The notes beneath the pieces are model-generated. The model ran no database searches. It was not told the DNA's origin and worked only from the letters and a program-made list of their open reading frames with translations. Below are positions 12,522 through 22,859 of a stretch of 64,000 bases of DNA, one piece after another; within the stretch, counting starts at the first letter, position 1; each line of letters starts with the position of its first letter. This DNA comes from Dichetophora obliterata (lineage: Eukaryota > Arthropoda > Insecta > Diptera > Sciomyzidae). A program made the position numbers and the translations under genes. The DNA lies in NCBI GenBank assembly GCA_963920525.1, contig OY986438.1, positions 51,673,253 through 51,737,252 of the forward strand. Reading direction: 5' to 3'.

Positions 12522-12745
12522 GATTTATGTAAACGCATGGTTAGTTGTTATGTCTTGTGTTGTCCCTGAGCCCAACCCATATTATGGTGGGTAAATTTTT
12601 CTCCCTTTTGGTTTTTTTTTTGACCACTTCTATCGATATCTTTGAGATATTTCAATGATATTTGGATTGGTTCTTAAAATGATCTATTGCGGAGAAAGTG
12701 TGAAAAAGCTGTAGTAGCTGAACTCTATTGTTATTGCATGTATTA

Positions 12746-13256
12746 TTAAAAAATCACTGTGCAGTTGTGCTGGTTTTTTCTATACATAAAAATTTTTGCC
12801 GTAAAATTCCTCAAAATACGAAATTTACATAATCAAAAACTTCTTCATGCTCTTGTAACGCGAGGTAATTTGAGTTGAAGTTATCAAATTTTGGAAAAAA
12901 TTTTTATCAAAATTTCACTTTGCAGTTTTTTAAAAAAATGTACTGAACAAAATGCAATTTTTCTTATAGCATAAGATGGAAAATTTTATTTGCTTTTAAA
13001 TAAGTATAAATTGATAAACAATTTTTCATTAGTTTCGTAGTTATATGCACAATACTGAAGAAGAAATTTCTTGTTTTTTTTGAAAAAATGAATTTTTAGC
13101 CAAAAAGCCTTTAAGCCGTTTGCGCGACTATTTACCGTTAGATAATATTAAAGTGGTATATTTAAAAATTTATGTTTTAAAGAGTAGAATCAGAAATCAA
13201 CGTGTCCCGAGAACTTTTCGAAAAAGTCAAAAAATGGGACTGTCTAATATATATAA
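12746..13256 (+). repeat. Dispersed repeat family A, copy 2, right part
   Basis: This resumes the repeat interrupted by the LINE. 'cactgtgcagttgtg' matches the minus-strand copy near 6880, and 'gttgaagttatcaaatttt' and 'agaatcagaaatcaacgtg' match 26372 and 26690. It ends with 'gggactgtctaatata'. Confidence 0.65.
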
Positions 13257-13784
13257 TCATTCTAATATATACATACAGATCAACCAACATCAACTTCTGA
13301 GCCGATTTCGCTAGGTCAGTCTGTCGACACGATTACAGCCGCAATTTTAAAGCTATCGTATTGAAATTTGGTATGTACGCATACATTTGTACAAAAACAT
13401 TTACAGCGATTTTTAATTTTTTGTTTTGGGTCATTTTTCTTTTTTGAGATTTATCATTTAACTTTTGGGTGATTTAAAATTTTTTTTTTGTAATTTTTAT
13501 ACTTGTTGTTTTATTGATTGGCATATTAATTTTGGTTCAATTGATCTTGTTAATAATAAAACATTTTAATTATATGTATTAAGGCATTCTTAGTCCACTC
13601 CGGAAAAATGTCAGATCGCTCTCAACTGGTGTAGAAGTAAAAGGGTTCAGTTTGCAAAAAATTGTCATTTCAATTGAAGTACCGTAGAAAGCGAAGCTGG
13701 TATTGGACTTACTGAGAGATGTTATCCCTAAGCAGCAGCCGAAGTCCGTCTATTAAAAGAGAACACTAAATACATCGGCCCATT

Positions 13785-13906
13785 ATCATAGTCAAAATAA
13801 AAGTCGACTCTAAATTTAGTATAAGCTTTTTTGAAAATTTCTTAAAATAATATGTTGCCAAAAAGCTTGCACTAAATTTAGAGTCGACTTTTATTTTGAC
13901 TATGAT
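13785..13906. repeat. Near-perfect 122-bp hairpin
   Basis: The arms 13785-13820 and 13871-13906 are exact reverse complements over 36 bp, beginning 'atcatagtcaaaataaaagt'. The stem extends inward through an 'aagctttt'/'aaaagctt' pair with a 2-3 base mismatch, leaving a short AT-rich loop. The lack of mismatches implies a recent origin or selection. It could be a very short foldback MITE or a hairpin RNA source. No target duplication is obvious. Confidence 0.75.
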
Positions 13907-16505
13907 AGTTTTAGTTTAAATTTTAAGGTTGTGTGCGAATTGATCTTAATGTGACCTAAACTAAATTATGTCGATAGAGCAGTACATCCTAATTTAGGAA
14001 TATAATAATCATATTAATTTTTGTTAAATTGTTCTGTTTAATAATAAAACATTGAAACATTATTTTAAAATTGGTTCATTTTTCAATTTTTTTTGGGTGA
14101 TTTTTCATTTTTTTTAAAAAAATTTTAGGTGGTTTTAATTTTTTTTTTTGAGCGATTTTTCATTTTAATTTTTGGTCCATTTTTCATTTTATTTTGAGCA
14201 AGTTTTCATTTGGGCAATTTTACATTTTTTTTTTTTGGGTGATTTATCATAACGCCAAGGTAACGACAGAAATTAATGGGAAAATCTTTTAATCAAGCAA
14301 TTCTTCACTTTCAGTCAAATTTTCGAAATTTTTTCATTTGATATATTACTTCTGATATCAATATTGTGACATTTCACTAGAATTCCAAAAAATATTTTGC
14401 TTAAATTGAATTAAATAAATTGTCGCAATCTGCAGTCTGTGTTTCTGTAATTGGTTTTTATTAAAATTTGAAAATTATATATTCTTTTAAAATTTGCTGT
14501 CGAATGAGAAATTGAAAGAATTCCTTAAGCAATTTTATATTAATAGGAGAAAATCTAATCTTTTTTAATTCTTTTAAATCGTTTGCTTACTTAGGGGCAG
14601 TTTTTAGTATAGTCAAATTAAACCGAGCTTAACTCACGAAAATTCGACGTTTGCGTGACTTAGTGGGTTCGTGGAAGTGCTTAGCTTAAATTTATAGCTA
14701 TACGCTTTCAGTATTTATACGTCGTTCATTGAATAAGATTTATGCAATAAATTAAAAAATTGTGCCAACTTTTTTTATGTTTTAGTGTCAATAAGAAGTA
14801 TATAACTTGAGTGTTATTAATTTAAGTAATATATTATTCTACGACTTGTGTTACGACATAGTCAAAGCTGCTGCATACTTTTTTTATTACTGCCTTATAT
14901 CTTAAAAATAATTTTCAATTTCTAATTTAACTTTATGAATAATAAAATACTAAATTATGATTATTATTTGTTCAATTAAGTTTGTTTTTGTAATACTTAA
15001 AGTATATGGACAACGTCCACATGAATTTGTGGGAAATAATTTATTGATGCTCTCAACAACTGCAACAAGCAATTCTGCCCATCAATACATCGGTTCCTAC
15101 AAATTTTTAAGCACAAGGTTAATTCCTTCCAATTTAAGTGGCTTCAAGAGAACGCTCATTTTCGTCTCTACACAGATTAAACACGTATTTGTGCATTTCC
15201 ACAGAAAAGTTTACCGTGACCAAAAAATTAAAACTTATTAAAAACTTATTATTTTATGATATTATCTAAGAGAAACATTTTAATTTTATCAATTAAATCA
15301 ATTTAAACATAATTTACCATGATAATAAAATTGTTGCCACTATTTTTTTTTGTCTGCAGTTGCAATCAAAATATGAACTGCATATCCAGCATCTCCACTG
15401 GATACCTTGAAAAGTCTACCGTGACCAAAACATTAAAACTAATTAACACTAGATATATCGACAATTTTACAATGTGAGATAAACCGACACCAGTCAATAT
15501 AACTGCTCTTAGAAAAAATGTTTGGTGGGGTTTATAATATTATTAATTTAATTATCAATCAAATGCCATGACAATCGTTTAAAAAATAAATAATAAAGGT
15601 GAAGTAGGAATTTTAAAATAAAATTCTAAAAAAAAAATATTGACTGGTGTGGTAAATCTTAGTGACTTAGACCGTAGTGTTAAAAACTTGTTATTAGATG
15701 ATATTAAATAAGGGAAACATTTTAATTTTATCAATTAAAGTTATTTATTTATACATCAATTCATTATCCATGATGATCAAATCGTTTGCACTGTATGGCA
15801 AATGCAGTTTTTCTTTTTCGTAAATGTTAAGTAAATGTTTCGTAAACTTTTTTGTTTTAGTAAAAATGGATGCATTGGCTAAAGATAATGGAAAAATGGT
15901 TCAGGCAAGAAAAGGACAATATATTAAATTCGTTTTTTAGTTACAGAATTACATAATTACTTAACTACCTAATTACTTAATTACCCAATTGAACTACAAT
16001 GGAAATTTAAGCAACGTAACGCCAGATTAAAAAGATTAATAAAAAGAAATTATGTCATTTCAAACCCTTAAAAAAAGAGTTGTATACAAAAAGTCTTGCC
16101 CAATTCGGAGAATTTTGCAAATTTTGTAATCAAAATCACAAATCACTTCCTAGAGCTATTTTGACGTTTTTGATTTTTTGTGAATTATAGAATAACAAAA
16201 AAGTTTAAATTTTGTATAAAAAGATGTTTCGTTTAGAAGAACTTTCTAAATATTTCCGAAACTATTCATCTTATTAAAAAACAGTGTAAATGTAACTTGG
16301 AGGCAATTTAACGGATTTTTAGATTTTTATTTTACCAAATTAGACTAACTGTTTTGGAGTTATGTTAAAATCTGTGATGAAACCTCCTTAATTTTTAAAA
16401 TAGCGGTTTATCGCGAGAACCAGAGTCAATTCAAATAATCTAAACAATAGACTAAGATCTTGATCAATGTAAATACTAAAATTGACTACCAAATCCCATG
16501 CCACA
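13907..16505. other. AT-rich DNA with a diverged direct repeat; no gene recognised
   Basis: The blocks at about 15210-15345 and 15420-15800 resemble each other ('gtgaccaaaa.attaaaact', 'tgatatta', 'aacattttaattttatcaa', 'catgatgat'/'catgataat'). This suggests a duplicated or dispersed repeat. Nothing else here looks like a gene. Confidence 0.45.
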
Positions 16506-16809
16506 TGTACAACAATTTGTGCCCCACAAATGATATATATAATGATATGTAATAATAAATGCAATGTAAATGAATTGTATATATTTAATAAGTTTAACTA
16601 AATTTAATATATAATGTAAATATTAAAATATTATATACATAAAATGTATAAAATACAACAAATTATTATAAATACATTGTAATTATAATAAATAAGTAAA
16701 TAAATAATAAATACACACATACAAACATGCAAAGGTATGTTCACAGTCACACACACACAGGCAGGGAAAACAAAACACATGAACGGCGAAACAGAACACA
16801 GCGAGAACA

Positions 16810-16845
16810 TATATAAGGCAACTCGCTGGCATACAAAAATCAGTC
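16810..16845 (+). promoter_or_regulatory. LTR core promoter: TATA box and initiator
   Basis: TATATAA at 16810-16816 is followed by TCAGTC (arthropod initiator consensus TCAKTY) at 16840-16845. The A of the initiator is 32 bases from the first T of the TATA box, the usual spacing for RNA polymerase II starts in flies. The position inside the solo LTR marks the likely U3/R boundary. Confidence 0.6.
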
Positions 16846-16892
16846 TGGGTGCAAGCGCGGCTGCGTGCACATGTCGAGACTAGCTAGCGAAA

Positions 16893-17413
16893 GTGTTTCC
16901 ACCTTTCAAACGTAGTTAGAAGTCATAGGAACGTGTTTCCACCGTTCAGCTAGTAGTTATAGGAACGTGTTCCCACCGTTCAGTTAGAAGCTATAGGAAC
17001 GTGTCTCCACCGTTCAGCACAGAAGTCATAGGAACGTGTCTCCACCGTTCAGCATAGAAATCATAGGAACGTGTACCCACCGTTCAGCATAGAAGTCATA
17101 GGAACGTGTACCCACCGTTCAGCATAGAAGTCATAGGAACGTGTACCCACCGTTCAGCATAGAAATCATAGGAACGTGTACCCACCGTTCAGCATAGAAG
17201 TCATAGGAACGTGTACCCACCGTTCAGCATAGAAGTCATAGGAACGTGTACCCACCGTTCAGCATAGAAGTCATAGGAACGTGTACCCACCGTTCAGCAT
17301 AAAAGTCATAGGAACGTGTACCCACCGTTCAGCATAGAAGTCGTAGGAACGCGTACCCACCGTTCAGCATAGAAGTCATAGGAACGTGTACCCACCGTTC
17401 AGTATAGAAGTCA
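16893..17413 (+). repeat. 35-bp minisatellite, 14 units plus a degenerate first unit
   Basis: The unit is 'ataggaacgtgtacccaccg' followed by 'ttcagcatagaagtc' (35 bp). 'ggaacg' recurs at 35-bp steps from 17028 on, with slightly shorter, more diverged units at the left. Right-hand units are almost identical and left-hand ones diverge, so expansion has been at the right side. Every unit is intact head-to-tail repeat without unique spacers, so it is not a CRISPR array. It lies in the transcribed leader of the solo LTR. Confidence 0.9.
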
Positions 17414-17546
17414 GAAGCTATTAAACATAAGATCTATATTAAGTATAATAAATAAGTTAAGTAAATAATATAAATATATATATGTTACAGTATAATTAAG
17501 TAAATCATTATGGAACTAATAAAAGTAAATACTAATGAAAAATAAC

Positions 17547-17552
17547 AATAAA
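17547..17552 (+). terminator. LTR polyadenylation signal AATAAA
   Basis: AATAAA is followed by 'accagattttattac', about 700 bases downstream of the LTR initiator and 150 bases before the LTR end. This fits an R/U5 boundary. Confidence 0.4.
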
Positions 17553-17720
17553 ACCAGATTTTATTACAATTGAAAACTTAAAACACCGGCTTTCTCATTT
17601 AAATATTGGAATCGTTAGAATATAAATTGTTTTGTAAGAACCCTTGGTTTACTCACTGAGCTTACCTCAGCAAACTAGTAACGGACGAAAAAGGGTTCGT
17701 TACACACAGAATCAGTGTTG

Positions 17721-18038
17721 TCCTGTGTAATTATTTCAATTCAAAAATATGCTAGATTTTAGCAAAAAGTAATCAAAATTTGCTGTTCCAATTTACAATA
17801 ACTTAGCAAATATTTGCTTGAATTAAGTAGACATTTGCTTTTGCAGCTTATAATGACTTGGCAAAATTTTGCTTGAATTTAATCAAAATTTTGCTTAGTT
17901 CTTATGAACTGAAATAGCAAATTTTAAATAGTTTTTGCTAAAATCTAACATAATTTTGAAGTGGCTGAGAATCAAGCGCAAGTTTTGCTTAACCACAATA
18001 CAAATTTAGATAACAGTTTTCCCCGTGTAGTTGACAGG
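17721..18038. mobile_element. MITE with 10-bp target duplication
   Basis: ATCAGTGTTG occurs immediately outside both ends (17711-17720 and 18039-18048). The body starts TCCTGT and ends ACAGG, a short inverted terminus. It is filled with 'agcaaattttgct'-like palindromic motifs. Part of it ('gagaatcaagcgcaagttttgct', 'cacaata.aaatttag') recurs at about 25926-25985. A 9-10 bp duplication suggests a Mutator-type transposase, but the short TIR leaves this open. Confidence 0.5.
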
Positions 18039-18048
18039 ATCAGTGTTG

Positions 18049-20700
18049 CATTTAAAGTTATTACGCGGGAAATTCAAAAAGTCGCTGACTTCTCACACTA
18101 CGTAAGTATGAACATTATTTTTATTTTATTGCGTAAGCAAAAAAGAACAGAACTACTTCTTATAGTGCTATTACATTTCTATTATAGTGCTTTTATATTA
18201 TATATAGTGCTATTATATATTTAAATACATAAAATACTTAACAGAACTGAAGGAATTGGTTATTTTTCTTAATTAATTTCATTTTCTTCAATTATGTAAT
18301 AAACTTAAATAAAACTAATAAGAAATTACTTTGTACTGTGCCGAAGTTAAAATACTCCCACAGTCATGTTTTACTGTACTATATTCGATGTTTTGAATAC
18401 TGTATAATTGCGATGACGTCACTTTTATGGATGTTGTGTTTGTCCAGATTTTTCTTATGATTTGCTCAAAGTACGTTTTTATTATCAAGCTTATGTATTC
18501 AAAATATAATGTATTAAATTTTGTGTCATTATGATGACGATACTTTGTATGGGAGGTAACCGGAGATTTAAGTTTCATTTTGGAAGCTAAGTAAAACTTA
18601 TTGGCAAAACTTGAAGACATTGTAATTTTTTTTGTATAAATTTTCGAGATACCATTTTCATAAAGCTACTTTGTTAGGGAAGCAGGCATGGTTTTTATTC
18701 AATTTTGACAAATTCAGTCAATTTGTAATCAGAGTGCATATTTGAGGTTAAATTTTTTTTGCAAAGTCTAAAGTCATTATATAAATTTTTGTGGAATTTA
18801 AAGTAGTTTTACTGTTTTGAAACGCTTACCTCTGAAGCCACTTTGTGATTTGGCTTATTTTCAAACTTTTTTTAAAGTTACGAGTGTTATCGTGATCCTA
18901 AGTTTGCGTCAAGCTAAATCGGCTCAGGAAGTGGTGCTGATCTGGAGGAAGGCCTTCTTATGGGCGTTACAAATGAAGTGAAAAAGTTAATATGCCTCTT
19001 ATTCAATACGCTAAACTTCTAAACCTCCAACGAATAATTACAAAATTAACAACCAACTAGGATACATTTTTTAATTCGTGGTAGATAACAGATTATGAGA
19101 TTGTTGGTACACTTTCCGAAAAACAATAGACCGCTCAGCAGTCTATTGTACTTATGTAAACAAGACATAATGTTTGTTGTAATATATTATCTTGTAAGCA
19201 TATCTCTTTTGCAATAAATTTAAAATTATGTTGAAAAAGAGAAGCAGAGCAAAACAGCCATAATTTTTTTTTTTTTTTAAACCGCTAAAAAAGAACTGCA
19301 GGTTGTTTCATTGTCGTGTGCGCCTAGACAGCGAAGTGCTTTTATTTGGAACATTTATCAGAACACCAACACTATTTTCACATCTCACAAAAAATATGCA
19401 CAAACAAATTTTCGCTCAAGAAAATTTTCAATGTTAACTCAAGTCGCTGCAGTGCTCAGAATACAATAAAATAAGTTTCTGAATGGACTTCGCAGTCTCC
19501 CCGGAAATATGGCAACACTGACTGCAGTAAGGATGAAACTACTGCTGACTGTCGCGCCAGCAGCTTGGCGCGAGTGTGATAAAATGTTCACGTCTTTGAG
19601 AGGCAACCAAGCAGCGAACGCGCTTAAATGAAACACTGAACACATTCAACATCATTCAGTGTTGCATTCAGCGATGCTTTGATAAAAGTTTATTCCTTTA
19701 GTACTGGGTTCGGTTGGAATTCGCGCACTCTCTGCCGGTGTTGTTCTTAAAGTTGGTATTGTTGGGCTAGTCCTTGGAGGTGTAAATTGTCGGACCAATA
19801 AACAAAAGCATTTTTCTACTACTTTTGCTACTTCTACTCCTTTTATGGTTGCAAGAAAGTTTTTCTCTGGCCCGTTCATTATGGTTGCCGTTATTGTTGT
19901 TGACGTTATTGTTGTTTTTCTTCTTAAGTTTTTGTTGTTATTGTTGCTAGGGCATCCAGCGATCGCCTTGCTGCTGCTCGTTGACTCGACTTGTGCTGCA
20001 CAATATCCCTGCAGGACACTTCGCAGTATTGTGCTATATTGCAGAAGATGATATTGTTAGCAACAGCAGAGGCAACAATGGTGTTGCAAGCGCCATCCTC
20101 ACTGACTGCCTGGGCGCAACATGCCCATGCCTCGTCTCTCTCCTGGGGAAACACACTGAATTTGTAATTGCTATGTCGGTTAATTAAAACTGTTTTACTT
20201 TGTTTTCTTTGTTTCGCACGCTTCCTTCGGGTCTTTATTTTGTTCTTTCGCCCTTCATTGCCTCATCCTCTTTCTCATCCTTCATCAATGTTTGCAGTTA
20301 TGAAGTCTTGTGACGTATATTTTCACTATTTGAGTTGTGAGTCCTTATTTTAGTGTTTGCCCAAAGTTGAATGAATTCTTTGGATGACGATTTGCTAAAG
20401 ACATTGTAAAATGATGTGGTTCCCAACAATTAGTGAAATCTCTTAAAAATGCATCAAAGGCAAGCATTTCATTTTCTATTGCTACACTGAGAAAACAAAA
20501 AACAAAAAAACGCACATTTTAAAAATGTTAAGTGAAATTAATAATTTTAAAAACATTTTACGCCACACAAAAATAAAAACGTACATTTTTAAAGAAAAAA
20601 GTGAAACGAAACGTTTTTATAACAACTACGAACGTTTTACCCTGACATAGTAAAATGATTATATAAATAAATAAAAACTAAATACTATTCAAGTTTATTA
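18049..20700. other. No gene recognised
   Basis: 18049-19300 is AT-rich with no domain-bearing frames. 19430-20200 is noticeably richer in G+C, with (TTG)n-type triplet tracts and sequences such as 'cattcagtgttgcattcagc' that resemble fly initiators. It has the look of single-copy regulatory or untranslated DNA, but no coding frame or splice pair is persuasive. Confidence 0.4.
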
Positions 20701-20719
20701 TATCCTGCAAAATTTAAGA

Positions 20720-21018
20720 ATGTCTGCTTGTCTTTGTAGGCTTGATCTAATGCTAGTGAAGCAATTTGTCTTACCTGTTACAACATATTCTGACGTTGTG
20801 TACAGTAAACTCGACTCATTTTCCCTGCTCAAACTTAATATTGCATATTACTATGCCACGCGGTTTGTTTTCGGCTTAAAAAAGTTTGGCCACCTATCTC
20901 ACTTCAGAAATGCATTACTTGAGTGCACTTTGGTTGATTATTTAATACATAGTAAAACTCGTTATTATCTATATGAAAAACTGCAGTTCAGCTTGCCTAG
21001 AAGATTCAAGATACTTAG
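20720..21018 (+). pseudogene. Reverse transcriptase C-terminal fragment
   Basis: About 100 codons encode the post-catalytic region of a LINE ORF2. 'VLPVTTYSDVVYSKLD' corresponds to the 'lilP...YgdvvY' block, and 'YYYATRFVFGLKKFGHLSHF' to the following 'C.RyvyGlrr.dHis' block. No catalytic YADD region remains upstream, since the element is 5' truncated. The frame stays open past 21018 only because the inserted MITE happens to be open. The true continuation (PRHGFQYFF...RLWNALS) resumes after 21605. Confidence 0.6.
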
Positions 21019-21605
21019 AGCGCATTCTTTCCTGAAAAAAAATTCTGTATTTTTTCTGACCTCTTCAAGAGTTCTGCATTTTTTTCGTTCTTTTCTAAAA
21101 AAAAATGTTGACCTCAAAATAAATTGTGTTATTTTCTCGAAAATTCTGACCGCAAAAGCATTACAAATTCATAATTTTCTGACCTGTAAAATTTGGCGGT
21201 TCTGCATTCGCTCTCTAGTAATACCAACATAAAAACAAAAAAAAAATCATTTTGACAGTAATATTATATGCTGCGACAATTGTGAGATGCAAAATGTTCC
21301 AATTTTTAAAATTTTTTTTAATATAATCCATAATAATTTTGATTAAAGTGGTAACTTTTAATAAAACTTAACAGCTCGATGAGTATTTGTTAAAAATTCC
21401 ATGCAGTCGGCACTATACATAACCTCAATCGTAAATACATCGGAATTCAAAACAACAGTGTAGCCAATATCAAATAAAAAAAATGTTGCATTTTTTCCGT
21501 TCTTTTCTCAGCTCAAAAGAAGTCAACATTCTGTAAATTAGGGTCAGAATCTAAAAAATTCTGCATTCTCTGAGGCCAGAATTTTTTTTCAGAAAAGAAT
21601 GCGCT
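21019..21605. mobile_element. 587-bp MITE inserted in the LINE fragment
   Basis: The termini are inverted repeats of about 29 bp with one mismatch: 'agcgcattctttcctgaaaa' continuing into 'aaaattctg' on the left, and its complement on the right ending 'aagaatgcgct'. Further 'ttctgcattttttt' motifs repeat inside in both orientations. TTA occurs near both junctions and could be the duplication, but its placement is uncertain. Confidence 0.6.
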
Positions 21606-21747
21606 ATTATAGTTCCAAGACATGGCTTCCAATATTTTTTTCATTAATACCATAAGACTGTGGAATGCTTTGTCACGTAACTTAAGAGAAATCGAACGGG
21701 CGGAAAATTTTAAGCAATATATTTTAACTCACTTCTCAACATCTTAA
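21606..21747 (+). pseudogene. Reverse transcriptase extreme C-terminus
   Basis: The frame reads 'VPRHGFQYFFINTIRLWNA' and then a short acidic/basic helix to a stop at about 21747. The 'RLWNaLP/S' motif is the usual end of jockey/CR1-type ORF2 proteins. It completes the product begun at 20720, separated by the MITE. Confidence 0.6.
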
Positions 21748-22529
21748 CTTCTTCAACTTTATTTATTTTTCTATACTTTCTCTTTTATATTTACATATCC
21801 TTATTCTTCATACATATTACTATTCTTATATACAATACAATATTATTATTTTGATACAATATTTTTTGTTTTGTTTTTATTATTATTAATCTCTTAATCA
21901 TTATCTAATGTAATTCATTATCTTGTTTATAAGCACTATTATTAATTTGTTGGTATATCTAAATAATTTGATTATTATCTTAACTTATTTATAGGTATTT
22001 TTACTTGTACTGTAAAAGAACTTGAATGAATGAATAAATACAAATACAAATACTATTCTAGTGGGAGTGTTGGTTTCACATAATTCGTTTAAAAACACTT
22101 GGCAATAACGAATCGTTTGTTATATACGTTTCATTGATTTGTTATTATGTTTCAAAATAATAAGAAAGGGGTTTTAATCAACAGTTTTCCCACTTTAAGA
22201 TTCTGTGTTTTATTTAAATGATTTTTTTTGGAAGAGTTTAATGGTTTTTTGAGGGCTTTAATTGTATTACTTAAGAATGGTACATTCGGATGGTAGGCTT
22301 GGATAAGAACGTTTTCGGTGCATATTTTATAAAAATAGTACGATATGACAAAAAATTTAAAAATTTGCCATAAGTTTTGTAAAAAAAAAAAGAATAAAAA
22401 ATATTTCTTGTGGAAACAGCGTAAAAACCCATGCCATTAAAATCGATGAGCTTCAGGGTGGATGTGACAAGTATTAAATGGCGCCTTAAATAATTTGGCA
22501 CAAAATACTATTAGTTTGCTATCTAAATA

Positions 22530-22609
22530 AATCACCCAAATTGGTTCAGTGGTTCTCGCGTGAAAGTAGAACAAACAATGTTACAAGCTCTTTTGTATAA
22601 TACTATAGG
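22530..22609 (-). mobile_element. Helitron 5'-end scrap
   Basis: On the minus strand the sequence reads CTATAGTATTATACAAAAG followed by 'gagaaccactgaaccaattt', the leader seen in the other Helitron copies here. The initial TC is changed. How far the remnant reaches to the left is unclear. Confidence 0.45.
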
Positions 22610-22759
22610 TATACAATTATTCTAAACAAATTTTTAAATTTTTTTTGAATAAATTTATTCACCATTCTTTACCTTCAATTATTTTTAAATCTATACCAAA
22701 CATCATTGAGTACTGATAGTATTTTCTATCTCCCATACATATTTTTATTTTCCTTTCAG

Positions 22760-22855
22760 AAACACTGTGCTACACTGTGTGGCTATTTGTACATCAAGAA
22801 CAACAACAACAACCACAACACGAACAAAACAATTGCTGCACTAATAAGAAGTTCG
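22760..22855 (+). other. Possible host exon (96 bp), speculative
   Basis: A strong acceptor, 'ttttattttcctttcag', ends at 22759 and a donor, 'ttcg|gtacgt', begins at 22856. Between them one frame is open and encodes a Gln-rich piece (HQEQQQQPQHEQNN) from a (CAA)n tract. It might be a coding or 5' UTR exon of a large gene whose introns fill the window. It might equally be chance: splice-like signals are common in AT-rich DNA, and I find no partner exon. Confidence 0.25.
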
Positions 22856-22859
22856 GTAC

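Larger units (their letters stand above)
8299..12745 (+). mobile_element. CR1-clade-like LINE, nearly full length
   Basis: A non-LTR retrotransposon of about 4.4 kb. It comprises a 5' leader (8299-8724), ORF1 with a PHD-type zinc finger (8725-9651, two frameshifts), ORF2 with endonuclease and reverse transcriptase (about 9645-12521, one amber codon), and a 3' UTR of about 220 bp. PHD domains in ORF1 are known from CR1-like elements, which together with the RT sequence style supports that clade. Jockey-clade relatives cannot be excluded without a tree. Few defects suggest a fairly recent insertion. The ends are inferred from the interrupted dispersed repeat; the target duplication is not certain ('cagttg' occurs at both junctions). 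Confidence 0.8.
16506..17704 (+). mobile_element. Solo LTR, probably gypsy/Ty3 type, 1199 bp
   Basis: The segment begins TGTAC and ends GTTACA, and is flanked by the 4-bp direct repeat CACA (16502-16505 and 17705-17708). A 4-bp duplication with TGT...ACA ends is typical of Ty3/gypsy LTRs. Inside are a TATA box (16810-16816), an insect initiator (16840-16845), a 35-bp minisatellite downstream of the start site, and an AATAAA signal at 17547-17552. That is the order expected of U3-R-U5. No internal gag or pol lies next to it, so recombination between LTRs probably removed the body. The CA-rich flank leaves a base or two of doubt about the ends. Confidence 0.65.
20705..22058 (+). mobile_element. 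5'-truncated LINE fragment with a MITE inserted
   Basis: The C-terminal end of a reverse-transcriptase protein (20720-21018), its continuation (21606-21747), an AT-rich 3' UTR, and the terminal repeat 'gaatgaatgaataaatacaa' ending near 22058 form one LINE 3' end. The split in the coding part is exactly a TIR element (21019-21605). The family is jockey/CR1-like, but too little RT remains for a firm clade. Confidence 0.65.

Noticed and set aside
16893..17413. Regular 35-bp repeats that might suggest a CRISPR array
   Set aside because: Units are contiguous and nearly identical with no unique spacers, and the setting is eukaryotic. It is a minisatellite in an LTR.
20720..21232. A single 170-residue protein
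   Set aside because: Only the first ~100 residues are LINE-like. From 21019 the frame runs by chance into the inserted MITE.
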